DNA of 64,000 bases from Bacteroidota bacterium. Its GTDB lineage: Bacteria > Bacteroidota > Bacteroidia > Chitinophagales > Saprospiraceae. Of this stretch, positions 18,950 to 29,600 are shown piece after piece (position 1 is the stretch's first letter; each line of letters opens with the position of its first letter). Location of the stretch: positions 1 to 64,000 of the forward strand of contig PZPC01000013.1 of NCBI GenBank assembly GCA_003045895.1, in the 5' to 3' direction. A program made the position numbers and the translations under genes. The notes beneath the pieces are model-generated. The model was given only the letters and a program-made list of their open reading frames with translations. It was not told the DNA's origin and searched no databases.

Positions 18950-20674
18950 TTATTTTTGTAAATCTGCTTCTAACTGATTCAATCGCGTATTGATCTCGCG
19001 GTGTTGGGATTCCAGGTCGACCAGGTGTTTACCTTCTTTGGCCAGGTGTTCATCAAAACGCAGGAAGTTAGCTGCAATCCGCTGCTTGAGGTGCTGAATA
19101 TAGGTCTTCAGGGTGTCCGTTACTTCACCCAGTAGCCGTTCCCGGCCCCGGTCGATTTCCAGCTGAAAGCCTTCCGTTACTTTGCGCCGCTTGGAACGGG
19201 TACTGAAACCGGCAAAGAGGATGCCGATGGCCGTTAAAATGCCTCCCGTGACGTCGAGCATCCCGATTTGGCTAACGGTCATCAGGATGACGCCAATTGC
19301 CGCAATTCCGGAGCCGGCCGCCAGGTTCGGCGACAAATTGGTGCGTTCCGGAAACAAGGATTCGTCGGTAAAATTTTCGGTCCGGCTGATGAACCGGGAA
19401 AACTGGTCTTGCAAGTCGCGCAGGACATTCTCCCGGCGCTCGGCAATATCGCTGAAGATCTCGTGGTCGTTGCTGAGAATGGTTTTACTGGAACGGATTT
19501 GCAGGTCGATCATTTTGGCCATTTGCTGGATGCTGCCAGCCAGGTCTATCATTCCTTCGTTGAGGCGTTTTTGGAGGGCCGTATTGAGTTCGTCTTCCAG
19601 TTCTTTGGCCAACTGGGTCAGCCATTCCTGGGCACCCGGCGTTTTGGTAAAAATGCTGCTCACCGAGCGTTTGAGCAAGCCGAAAAGACTCAATCCTGCT
19701 TCTAATTCCAGGTATTTTTTGGTCGTAATCCGATCGTATGCTCCGAGCAAGGCATCCGACAACAGTTCCACTTGCTTGTAACTTTTGCGCTCCTGCTCGT
19801 TCAGGGTTTCGTCAATTTGATCCCGGAATGCTTCGTCGGCATGAAACTGTTGGCGGCGTAGCACCAGCCCCTCGGTAATCCGGGCATTGATATTTTGGGC
19901 GGTTTGCACGCTGTTGAAAAGCTTCAGGGCCGGTGCCTGGCCCCCGGTGATATTGTCGGTGATGTAATTGCGCAGGGGAAGAAAGCCACTGTCTGCTACC
20001 AGTCCTTCCTGTTCCTGCTTGGCCGATACCGCGAAGATGTGTGGTTCGGTCATGCCTTTCTTCAGCGCGAAGTCCCGCACGCCCTGGATGTTGATAGCCA
20101 GGTCTTCGGCGGGCATTAAGTCTTTTTGCTGAAGGACAAAAATGACCTTCTTGCGCCATTCGCCCTGGATGAAATCGAAAAAGGACCAGGCAGACTGGCG
20201 GTAGGGGTTTTTGGCTTCAAAAACGAAGACGATCAAATCCGAAGCCGGCACAAAGCGTTCGGTAATCTCCTGGTGGTGCTCCACAATGGTGTTGGTTCCC
20301 GGGGTATCGACAATGGCGATATCGCGGAGAATATCAACCGGAAGAATGATCTTTTTGAGGTATTCATTGACTTGTACCTCCGCCCGCTCTTCACCGTAGA
20401 GGATCTGTTGGATGGTGTCGGTCATCGGTTGAGGAGCCACTTTGGTGATCTCCTCACCGGTGGCGAGCAAAGCATTGATAAAGCTACTTTTGCCCGCTTT
20501 AACTTCACCTACAATGACGAACATAAAGGGTTCGTGCAGCCGGTTGCGCAGTTCACTCAGGGTGGCACTCAATTCTTCGTGACCGATGCGAATGGTCAAC
20601 TCATGCAGGTCTTTGATACTTTCCTCCAACTGAGCACGCTGGGCTTGCAATTGTTGATTGAGCAGTTTGGCCAC
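18950..20674 (-). CDS. Dynamin-family GTPase
   Basis: P-loop GEVKAGKSSFINALL, AIVDTPGTNTI, QQKDL; TM pair near the C-terminus; coiled-coil ends. Confidence 0.88.
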   Translation of the reverse strand: MAKLLNQQLQAQRAQLEESIKDLHELTIRIGHEELSATLSELRNRLHEPFMFVIVGEVKAGKSSFINALLATGEEITKVAPQPMTDTIQQILYGEERAEVQVNEYLKKIILPVDILRDIAIVDTPGTNTIVEHHQEITERFVPASDLIVFVFEAKNPYRQSAWSFFDFIQGEWRKKVIFVLQQKDLMPAEDLAINIQGVRDFALKKGMTEPHIFAVSAKQEQEGLVADSGFLPLRNYITDNITGGQAPALKLFNSVQTAQNINARITEGLVLRRQQFHADEAFRDQIDETLNEQERKSYKQVELLSDALLGAYDRITTKKYLELEAGLSLFGLLKRSVSSIFTKTPGAQEWLTQLAKELEDELNTALQKRLNEGMIDLAGSIQQMAKMIDLQIRSSKTILSNDHEIFSDIAERRENVLRDLQDQFSRFISRTENFTDESLFPERTNLSPNLAAGSGIAAIGVILMTVSQIGMLDVTGGILTAIGILFAGFSTRSKRRKVTEGFQLEIDRGRERLLGEVTDTLKTYIQHLKQRIAANFLRFDEHLAKEGKHLVDLESQHREINTRLNQLEADLQK

Positions 20675-20759
20675 ACTTAACGGGTTTGATGAATAAAACG
20701 AAACTTACCCTGCGCAAGCTAATGAATCAGGGTGGGTTGCTGACCCCTTAAATCTTTTG

Positions 20760-21404
20760 TTAAGACGCAGAAACGCTGCTAAGATACAGATTGGATTGGG
20801 GTCCCTGACAAAAGATAAGGTCTAAAATACTCAAATTGGGAATAAAGCCATGTTTTTCACCAAAGACCTGGGGGTAGGCCGGGAAGATCGTCCCGGTTGA
20901 TCCTTCACTAAAGGTAGCGGGCGGTAAGGTGTTTCTGATATCCACGGTGGATGGGGGCAAGTCCTGGGCGTAGGCCGTCGTTGGTTGAATGGTTTTGTCG
21001 GCCCAATGCAGGAACCCGAAGACCGTCGTGAGGAGCGCCAGGTTGAAATCCCAAAGATGAGCATACTGCTTCGTTAAAAAATGCGGTGCCAACGCATCGG
21101 CATAGTAGGCGAAAAAAGGGGAATTACCGTAAGCCGATTGAATACTTTGCCAATGTTGCCGGTGCCAGGGCTCGTGGTAGGTTAGTGCAACTTGCTGAAT
21201 GGGTTGTTGGTTGTTTTTGCCTTTGGCCAACGGAATACTCAACCGCTGAACCCCATTGGCACCTAACAAGTGGCAACGGTTGCGATAACTCCCTTTTTGG
21301 TAGTTTTCACAAGCTTCCACCAATACCAGATCAGCCTTTTTGAAATGATGAAATGCATCAATACAAGGCAGATAATGCAATTCGGATAGCACGGTGGAAG
21401 GCAT
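20760..21404 (-). CDS. WbqC family protein
   Basis: ELHYLPCIDAFHHFKKADLVLVEACENYQKGSYRNRCHLLGANGVQRLSIPL; start placed at MPSTVLSEL. Confidence 0.88.
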   Translation of the reverse strand: MPSTVLSELHYLPCIDAFHHFKKADLVLVEACENYQKGSYRNRCHLLGANGVQRLSIPLAKGKNNQQPIQQVALTYHEPWHRQHWQSIQSAYGNSPFFAYYADALAPHFLTKQYAHLWDFNLALLTTVFGFLHWADKTIQPTTAYAQDLPPSTVDIRNTLPPATFSEGSTGTIFPAYPQVFGEKHGFIPNLSILDLIFCQGPQSNLYLSSVSAS

Positions 21405-21450
21405 GGGCAGTGGAAAGGACGAGGTATTAATTAAAATGAAAATAGGAAAC

Positions 21451-21511
21451 CGGAGGTGGGCGGTCGGAAGCAAGACCTTCTCACTTCCGACCGCCCACCT
21501 CCGACTTCCGA
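21451..21511. repeat. Palindromic heptad repeat / hairpin between S8 peptidase and WbqC genes
   Basis: Perfect 20-bp arms cggaggtgggcggtcggaag (21451-21470) and cttccgaccgcccacctccg (21484-21503); plus strand from 21477 parses as CTTCTCA CTTCCGA CCGCCCA CCTCCGA CTTCCGA. Confidence 0.85.
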
Positions 21512-21516
21512 TTTCG

Positions 21517-23169
21517 TTACGCTTTCGGCGTCAGACCAGGATCGCGGGCGGGTGCTTTCTTCTTGGCACCTTTCGTTTGAATGGCCATTTCTACTGCGCG
21601 GAAGGTGTTGGCTATGCCACCGCTTACCGACAGTTTGCTCAACGTGGCTTTACCGTCTTCACCCGGAACATTAACCATTTGCTGGGGCTTCACCGAAGAA
21701 TCCATGATGATCTGCTTCACCTGCTCAGCGGTCAGGTCGGGGAAGTAGGAGCGCAATAGTGCGGCGAGGCCAGCAACCATTGGAGCAGCCATACTCGTAC
21801 CCTGCAGGTCTTCGTATTCGTTGTTGGGGACGGTAGAGTAGATTTCTACCCCTGGCGCGAAGACGTCTACTTTATCGGCACTCCAGTTGGAGAAGTCAGC
21901 CGTCAGGTTTTCGTCATTAGCAGGGCCCATGGCACCGATTTCTATCCAATTGTCGGCGTACTTGGGCTTTAAAAAGCCTTTTTTGGCAAATTTGTCATTG
22001 GGGTAATTGTTGTCAAACTGGTTCTCCTTGCCGTCGTTGCCAGCTGCGTGTACCAGTAAAACATCTTTGGAGCGGGCGTAACGCACCGCATCATCAACGG
22101 CAGCTTTGTAGGGCGACTCGCCTTTGCCAAAACTCATGTTGATCACAGTGGCGCCGTTATCTACGGCGTAGCGAATGGCGTTGGCCACGTCTTTGTCGCG
22201 TTCATCACCATTGGGTACCGCGCGTACCGACATGATGCGGACGTTGCTGGCTACCCCGTCCATACCAATACCGTTGCCACGGATAGCGGCAACAATACCG
22301 GCTACGTGGGTACCGTGTCGGGCATCAGGGCCTTCCACGTCGTTGTTGCCATAGTTGCGGTCATTCAAATTGGCCGGATCATCACCCACAATAGCGCGGG
22401 CATCGTATTCCGGGTTCCAGTTGAAGTTGTACGATTCGCCGAAGTAATCAGCGGCACCTTTCACCTGGCCATAAACGTCGGCGAAGTCTTCGCCTTTGTC
22501 GAGGATACCATTCATAAATTGGGCGGCTTTGCCTACATTGCCAGCATCTTCAACATGCTTTTCAACATCCGCCTGTTTGATATTGCCCGGTTTTTTACCA
22601 ATGGCCTCCACAAGGTCGTCCATCATTTCCAGTGTCCGGCCGTACAGCAGGGCATTGGGCTCCAGGCTACTCCGCTTTTCTTCAATGGTTTTTTCGTATT
22701 CCTTGAACTGGTTGTAGTCCTTGCGGGCAGATTTTGACAACTTGGCCACGTCCACGCCGTCAAAACGAGTCTTGTACTGACGGTACATGCGGATGATTTC
22801 CAGGTTTTCAGCATTGATGTTCTGACCGTCTTTGCCACCAATGAAATTCCAACCATGGATATCATCGATGTAGCCGTTTTGGTCGTCGTCAATGCCGTTG
22901 CCGGGGATTTCGTTTTTGTTGACCCACATGATGTCGGCCAGATCTTCGTGCTCGGCATCTACGCCCGAGTCAATGATGGCAACAATCACCGTCTGCCCGC
23001 CCTTGCCCGCGAGTAATTCAGCGTAAGCCTTGTCGGTACTCATGCCAGGGAAACCGTCCTTTGTGAGGTCCAGTTGGGGCCAATTCTTGGGCGTTGGCGT
23101 TTCTGATTGGGCGCTTAGCAGGGAGAATCCAAGTAGGAATATAAATCCTAAAAATTGATGCAGTTTCAT
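21517..23169 (-). CDS. S8 family serine peptidase (subtilase)
   Basis: VIVAIIDSGVDAEHEDL, DARHGTHVAGIVAA, GTSMAAPMVAGLAALL; signal peptide from MKLHQFLGF. Confidence 0.95.
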   Translation of the reverse strand: MKLHQFLGFIFLLGFSLLSAQSETPTPKNWPQLDLTKDGFPGMSTDKAYAELLAGKGGQTVIVAIIDSGVDAEHEDLADIMWVNKNEIPGNGIDDDQNGYIDDIHGWNFIGGKDGQNINAENLEIIRMYRQYKTRFDGVDVAKLSKSARKDYNQFKEYEKTIEEKRSSLEPNALLYGRTLEMMDDLVEAIGKKPGNIKQADVEKHVEDAGNVGKAAQFMNGILDKGEDFADVYGQVKGAADYFGESYNFNWNPEYDARAIVGDDPANLNDRNYGNNDVEGPDARHGTHVAGIVAAIRGNGIGMDGVASNVRIMSVRAVPNGDERDKDVANAIRYAVDNGATVINMSFGKGESPYKAAVDDAVRYARSKDVLLVHAAGNDGKENQFDNNYPNDKFAKKGFLKPKYADNWIEIGAMGPANDENLTADFSNWSADKVDVFAPGVEIYSTVPNNEYEDLQGTSMAAPMVAGLAALLRSYFPDLTAEQVKQIIMDSSVKPQQMVNVPGEDGKATLSKLSVSGGIANTFRAVEMAIQTKGAKKKAPARDPGLTPKA

Positions 23170-23385
23170 GAAAATAGTTGATGTTTGAGAAAAAGCAGCT
23201 ACCCACTTCAACCTATAAAACAGGCTACGCAGATGCCACTGTAATTACTTCTATGTATTATAAACGTTCAAAATTAGAAAACGAACGCATTGTTTAGACC
23301 TTAAAATATCATATTAGTAACCAATTGTTACCTATTGGCAGTGAATGAACGATTTTTGACTATTAAATGATATTTGTGCCGCGAA

Positions 23386-24186
23386 TTATTCCCCGGCCAG
23401 GTGCAGCATCCGATCCTCGACCAGGCGCACCAGGTCGGTAAATTTGGGATCCCTTTTCATTTCCCGTTGCCGGTGGAGGGGCAGGTCAACGTGGATGTGT
23501 TCGACAAATTTCGAAGGCGCCTTTTTCATGATATAAATATCATCGGCCAGGTAGACGGCTTCGCTGATGTCGTGGGTGACAAAAATGACGGTCGGGTGGA
23601 TTTCTCGCCATAGTTCAGCAAGTAGGTCCTGCATTTGCAGGCGGGTATTGATGTCGAGGGCACCAAAGGGCTCGTCCATTAAGAGGATTTCCTGGTTGGC
23701 GAGCAAGCTACGGGCAATAGCTACCCGTTGTAGTTGCCCCCCGGACAGGGTAGGGTACTGGGCAAATTTTTGCTCGTGCCCGGCCAGCCCTACCTTATGG
23801 ATCATTTCCATGGCCACGCTGGTTCGTTCTTTTTCCGTAGCTCCCCGATAGTCCAGTGCCAGTGCTACGTTTTCCAACACCGTCAGCCACGGTAAGCTGG
23901 AATATTGCTGGAAAACCATCCCGACCCGGTTGTCAGGACCAATCGGCTGCTCGTGCATAAGAACTTCCCCGGAAGTCGGTGCCTGCAAGCCGGCAATGTA
24001 GCGCAGCACCGTAGATTTCCCACAGCCGCTGGGGCCGAGAATAACGACGAACTGCCCTTGGGCGGGTTTATCTTCCACCAGGAAGTCCATCTCCTGGATA
24101 ATGAAGCTTTGGCCGCCGTCGTAGCTTTGTGACACCTGGCGCAGCTCGATGATGTTTTTGTAGGACGAATCGTTAAATACGGACAT
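23386..24186 (-). CDS. ABC transporter ATP-binding protein, NitT/TauT type
   Basis: GPSGCGKSTVLRYIAGL, LSGGQLQRVAIARSL, LLMDEPFGALD. Confidence 0.92.
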   Translation of the reverse strand: MSVFNDSSYKNIIELRQVSQSYDGGQSFIIQEMDFLVEDKPAQGQFVVILGPSGCGKSTVLRYIAGLQAPTSGEVLMHEQPIGPDNRVGMVFQQYSSLPWLTVLENVALALDYRGATEKERTSVAMEMIHKVGLAGHEQKFAQYPTLSGGQLQRVAIARSLLANQEILLMDEPFGALDINTRLQMQDLLAELWREIHPTVIFVTHDISEAVYLADDIYIMKKAPSKFVEHIHVDLPLHRQREMKRDPKFTDLVRLVEDRMLHLAGE

Positions 24187-24188
24187 AA

Positions 24189-25307
24189 TTAGGAAATATA
24201 GGAACGTTGAAAACGGATTTCACCGTAAATAACAGCAATCAAACCCGTAATAACCGTGATGTACAGTAAGCTTTGGAGGGGTTGGGCCCAGTTTGGGAAA
24301 ATACTGCTGAGCAGTAAAAACAGCATTACGCTACCCAGCATCATCCAGAACCCGTACCGCACCTCTTTCAAGCCCGTAAAAACGGTCTTGTAGTATTTGT
24401 GGGGAAACAAGCGCTTGTCGAGGTAGACAAAGAGTCGGTCCTGCAGAAAACCCACCAAAATGATGACCAACAACCAGGCAAAAACCTTGTCTACTTTGCC
24501 GTATTTACCATTGAGCCAGATCATGGCGCCGACGCCACCTTCCCGGTTGAGCAGCTCGGCGATGATGATATAGGTCCAACTGATGGCCGTAAGTACCCGG
24601 ATGTCATCCATCAATTTACTGAGGACCGCTGGAAAATACACCGACTTGATCATTTGCCAGTTGGTAGCGCCCAGGGTAAAGACGGTGGTGAGGTATACAT
24701 CTTCTACTTCTTTGATCCGTTGAATAACCACCGGCAATAAATACACCAGGATACCAAAGGCCAAAAAAGCGATCTTCATGCTATCGCCCACGCCAAACCA
24801 GAGGATAAACAAACCGGTGACGGCCGTTAGTGGTAAGTAACGCAAGGCATCAACCTGCTTGCTGAACAAGCCCCGCAGAATGGGCAATAAACCAATGGGG
24901 AAACCAATAAAAATGGCTAAAAAGACGGCCCAAAAGTAGCCTTGCAGGTTGCGCCACACCGAAATCCAGGTGTTTTTCGCCAGTTGATCATCCCGTTGCA
25001 ACAGCGGAAATGCTTGCAACACTTCGTTGGGTGGCGGGAGCAAGGGGTAGATTTTTTCAAATTCAGTAGCATTCGCCAGATTGATAGAGTCGACCTGGAG
25101 AATACTGTCCAGGTTAATCGCAAAATCATCCTTCTCCTGGTCCAGCATAGAAGGAAGGTGGGTGTTGTAGTCAATGACGGGGCGCTCAATAGACAACATT
25201 TCTGCCAGCCCCCACCAGATTAGAACAACAATGACCAGCCCAGCCAGCGCCAGCAGCAATTGTTGCCGGCCGTTGTAACGGTCTCTTAAATGTAATAGTG
25301 AAGCCAT
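24189..25307 (-). CDS. ABC transporter permease, NitT/TauT type
   Basis: Multi-TM; LPLTAVTGLFILWFGVGDSMKIAFLAFGI; pairs with the adjacent ATPase. Confidence 0.87.
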   Translation of the reverse strand: MASLLHLRDRYNGRQQLLLALAGLVIVVLIWWGLAEMLSIERPVIDYNTHLPSMLDQEKDDFAINLDSILQVDSINLANATEFEKIYPLLPPPNEVLQAFPLLQRDDQLAKNTWISVWRNLQGYFWAVFLAIFIGFPIGLLPILRGLFSKQVDALRYLPLTAVTGLFILWFGVGDSMKIAFLAFGILVYLLPVVIQRIKEVEDVYLTTVFTLGATNWQMIKSVYFPAVLSKLMDDIRVLTAISWTYIIIAELLNREGGVGAMIWLNGKYGKVDKVFAWLLVIILVGFLQDRLFVYLDKRLFPHKYYKTVFTGLKEVRYGFWMMLGSVMLFLLLSSIFPNWAQPLQSLLYITVITGLIAVIYGEIRFQRSYIS

Positions 25308-25398
25308 ATTGGGTTTGCCTGTTAAAGAAGCTACCAAGGTACTAAGTCTGCGCGAATTGCTGAAATTAATCCTCATTCCGGCTAATAACACTTTTTCC

Positions 25399-25460
25399 TA
25401 CCTTTACACGCTTAAGCATTTGGACAATAATAAATTTACATTTTTACACTCTTCCCCTCC
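25399..25460 (+). repeat. Composite dispersed repeat, copy 1
   Basis: ctacctttacacgcttaagcatttggacaataataaatttacatttttacactcttcccctcc; shares a ~38-nt core with 51039-51077. Confidence 0.88.
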
Positions 25461-26300
25461 ATGCCCGTACCTTGGTCTACCCATTTTCACTGGTTGGGTG
25501 TAGCTTGTCGCTACTACCTACGGGCGCGTACCCGCTACGATGTGCATTCCCCTTTTCTGGCCAACTGGGTCGCGAAAGTATTGGAAGATCGGCGCGAATT
25601 TTATGCCTTTGACGATATTGCTGCCGTTCGCCGCTTCTGGCGACAATCCCCCCAGCGGGTTGATTATGCCCATGATCTGGGTGCCGGGAGCCGGGCGGGG
25701 CAGGGGCGGCAGCGGCGCGTGCGCGATCTGGTTCGTTGGAGCGCTATCGACCAATTTAGTGGTCAATTACTTTTTCGGATGGTTTTGCAAGCTCAGCCAA
25801 AAACGATCCTGGAATTGGGTACCAATCTCGGTTTTTCGGCCATGTACTTGCGGGCGGCGGCCCGTGGCGCCCAATTTATTACGATCGAAGGCAACGAAAC
25901 GGTGGCGCGTCTGGCTGCTCACTCCCTTGAGCGGGCCAATTTGCCGCCCGTTGAAATTCGGACAGGTGCCTTCGCGGCGGTCTTGCCCGGCGCTTTACGC
26001 GATTTGCAGCAGGTAGATTTTGCCTGGCTCGATGGTGACCACCGCGGAGACGCTACCCTCGCGTATTACGAACAAATTTTACCTGCGTTGCAACAGGACA
26101 GCGTCTTGGTCGTCGGCGATATCCATTGGTCGGCAGATATGGAACAGGCCTGGAACCAGCTGAAGGCCCGGCCTGAGGTTACGTTGAGTATAGACCTGTT
26201 GCACCTCGGGGTTCTTTTCTTTCGCCCGCAGCAGAAAGCCAAAGAAGATTACACGCTGATTCAGGCCAGATGGAAGCCCTGGCGGCTGGGGTTTTGGTAG
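25461..26300 (+). CDS. Class I SAM-dependent methyltransferase (O-methyltransferase-like)
   Basis: TILELGTNLGFSAMYLRAAA, FITIEGNE, VDFAWLDGDHRGDATLAYYEQILPAL. Confidence 0.85.
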   Translation: MPVPWSTHFHWLGVACRYYLRARTRYDVHSPFLANWVAKVLEDRREFYAFDDIAAVRRFWRQSPQRVDYAHDLGAGSRAGQGRQRRVRDLVRWSAIDQFSGQLLFRMVLQAQPKTILELGTNLGFSAMYLRAAARGAQFITIEGNETVARLAAHSLERANLPPVEIRTGAFAAVLPGALRDLQQVDFAWLDGDHRGDATLAYYEQILPALQQDSVLVVGDIHWSADMEQAWNQLKARPEVTLSIDLLHLGVLFFRPQQKAKEDYTLIQARWKPWRLGFW

Positions 26301-26621
26301 CATTACGGATAAACCGGACTACAACCAGGCCAATAAATAAGGGTAGCTAAACGAGATGCTGAGTTATTTATTTTTGCGGGATGGCTTATTTTTTAGAAAT
26401 CAGTGGATGGCCCATTTGGCCGAATATTGTTCAGTGAGGCCGTTAAACAGGAACGCATAATCGGGGAAGAAGAATTACTGGTAGACAATTATTTTATAAT
26501 CAGGAGGTTGCTATTGCTACGTGAAGCACTTTGGTAGCAATTAATTAAGATTCGCTTAACATTGAGTGTGTAATTTTACGGATATTTGTGCAAACAACTT
26601 ATTCATTAAAATCACTAATTT

Positions 26622-29600
26622 ATGAACTTTTTACGGTTAATGCGAGCCACGTTAGCAATTGCTGCCCTGTTCTTGCTCCCAGGTTCTGTCTTCGCACAAG
26701 GGGTAACTACCTCTTCCATGCAAGGGCGAATCACCGATAGCAATGGGGAACCATTGATCGGTGCGAATATCGTTGCCGTTCACCTGCCCTCTGGAACGGT
26801 AATCGGTACGGCTACGGAAATTGACGGTAGTTACCGTATGCCTGGTATGCGGGTTGGCGGTCCTTACAAAGTGACGATCACTTACACCGGCTATGGCGAA
26901 CAAACCATTGAAGGTATTTACCTGCGCCTGGGCGAAAACTTCAAGCGCGATTACACGCTCGAAGATGCGGCCATTGCACTGGGAATCATCGAAGTGACGG
27001 GAACCCGCGGAACGGTTGGTACCAACTCTGGCGCCAGTACCCAAATCACCGAAGAGGACATCAACAATGTGCCCACGTTGAATCGCGACCTGAGCGACTA
27101 CGTCCGCCTTACCCCCCAGTCAACGGGTTTTGGTGGTGGAACCTCTTTCGGAGGTGTCAACAACCGCTACAACGCCATCTACGTAGATGGTGCAGTAAAC
27201 AACGACGTATTTGGCTTGTCTTCACAAGGAACCAACGGTGGCCAGACGGGTACTTCACCTTTCTCGATCGATATCATCGATCAGTTGCAGGTGGTCCTGT
27301 CTCCCTATGATGTTTCCCTGGGTGGTTTCGCTGGTGGTGGTATCAACGCCGTTACCAAGTCGGGTACCAACGAGTTCAAAGGAACAGCCTACTACTTTAC
27401 GCAAAACGAAAATTTTGTGGGCAAAACCAATGAATCTCAGACGGAACGCACCGGTAGCGAGCGCACCGAAGTGGCACCTTTTACCCAGAAAACTTACGGT
27501 GCTTCCCTGGGTGGCCCCATTATGAAGGACAAGGCCTTCTTTTTTGTGAACGCCGAAATCCAGGACGATGTAACGCCTTCACCATTTGACTTTGGCATCT
27601 ATAATGGTGATGCTACCCTGGCTCAGTTGCAGCAGGTTCGCGACTACACGCGCGACAACTTCAACTACGACCCCGGTACCTTTGCCGATGGCTCCAACAA
27701 GTTGGAAGGTATCAAATTGTTCGCCAAGTTGGACGTTAACCTCAACGATAACAATCGTCTGACGCTGCGCCACAACTACACCAAAGCGGATAACACCAGC
27801 ACTTTTGCTTCTAGTGCAAGCCGGATTAACTATTCCAACAACGGTATTTTCTTCCCCAGTACCACCAATTCTTCGGCACTGGAGTTGAACTCTCGTTTTG
27901 GCAATAAATTCAGCAACAACCTGATCGTCGGTTTCACCACGGTTCGCGATGACCGCGACCCCATTGGCGGTGACTTCCCCTACGTATTCATCAACGACGG
28001 TGCGGGTGAGCTTGCTTTTGGTTCGGAACAATTTTCTACGGGTAATATCCTGAACCAGGATATCTTTACCCTTACCGACAATTTCAAGATCTACAAGAAC
28101 AACCACACCATTACCATTGGTACCCACAACGAGTTTTACCACGCGTACAACTTGTTCATTGGCCAGAACTATGGTACCTACCGTTTTGGTAGTGTGGCCG
28201 ACTACCTTGCTGGCGCGCCTGCCACCGAGTACGACCGTGCCTATTCATTGGTGGATGACATAACCGGTGACGGTTCGGCTGCTGGTGCTACTTTCGATGC
28301 CATCCAGTTGGGCCTTTATGCCCAGGACGAATGGTCGGTTTCACCCCAGTTCACGTTGAGCTACGGTTTGCGTATCGACGTGCCGATCATCACGACCGAT
28401 CCGGCCATCGATCCTTCTTTCAACACGACGACCCTGCCCCTGGTAGCCCAGTCTTATCCGATTGCCAAAGACGTAGAAGGTGGCAAAGCGCCTGATGGAC
28501 AGATCATGTTCTCGCCCCGCGCGGGTTTCACCTACGATTTTGCCAGTGCCCGTCGCACCATTCTGCGTGGTGGTGTAGGTATCTTCACCAGCCGTATTCC
28601 TTTCGTGTGGCCCGGTGCCATGTTCAGCAACAACGGTCTGACCCTCGGCCGCGTAGACGAACGCAACATCACGGGTGATGTGGTTTTCAACCCAAGCATC
28701 AAAGAGCAGTATACCAACCCTGATTTCACGGTTCCTTCTGGTCAGGTCGACTTGTTCACCACCGACTTTAAGTTCCCACAAGTACTGCGCGGTAACCTGG
28801 CTGTGGATACCGAATTGCCAGGTGGCATCTCTGCTACCCTGGAAGGTATTTACACCAAGACGTTGAACAACATCGTGTATACGCAAGTAAACAACGACCC
28901 TACGGTGAATTTCAACTGGACGGGCAATGGTGGTGATGACCGGCCGGTTTTCAACCGCAGAAACCTGGACAATACCTACAGCGCCATCTACCTGGCTTCC
29001 AACACCAACGAAGGTTACACGTATAGTGTAACGGCTGCGTTGGCTAAGGAATTCGACTTTGGTTTGAATGCAACCCTGGCCTACACCTACGGTGATGCCG
29101 AGGCCGTTAACGAAGGAACGTCTTCTCAGAACTCTTCCCAGTGGCGTGGCCAGGTGAATACGGATGGCCGTAACTCGCCTGTATTGGGTCGTTCAGACTT
29201 CGCTTTGGGTAGCCGCATCCTGTCTACCCTGACTTATCAGTTCGACTGGAACAAGAGCAAGAATGCCACCACGGCTATTACCTTGTTCTACGAAGGCGCC
29301 AAAGGTAGCCCTTACTCTTACGTCATTGGTGGTTCCAACGCCCGGAACATCAACAACGAAGCCGGTAGCACCAGTGCCAACCGGAGCTTGATTTGGGTTC
29401 CTGCCAACGAGTCTGAGATCAATTTGGTCGATAAGAATGGTGTTTCTGCGGCCGAGCAGTGGAACAACTTGAACGCTTTCATCGAAAATGATCCTTACCT
29501 GAGCGAAAACCGCGGTGGTTACGCCGAGAAGAACTCCAACTGGTCGCCTTACACCAGCTTCCTGGATGTGTCTTTGCGCCAGGATTTCGGTGTTAAAGTG

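Noticed and set aside
26402-26538. Short plus-strand frame starting GTG (VDGPFGRILFSEAVKQERIIGEEELLVDNYFIIRRLLLLREALW)
   Set aside because: 44 codons, no recognised family, non-ATG start; kept only as a possible gene remnant.
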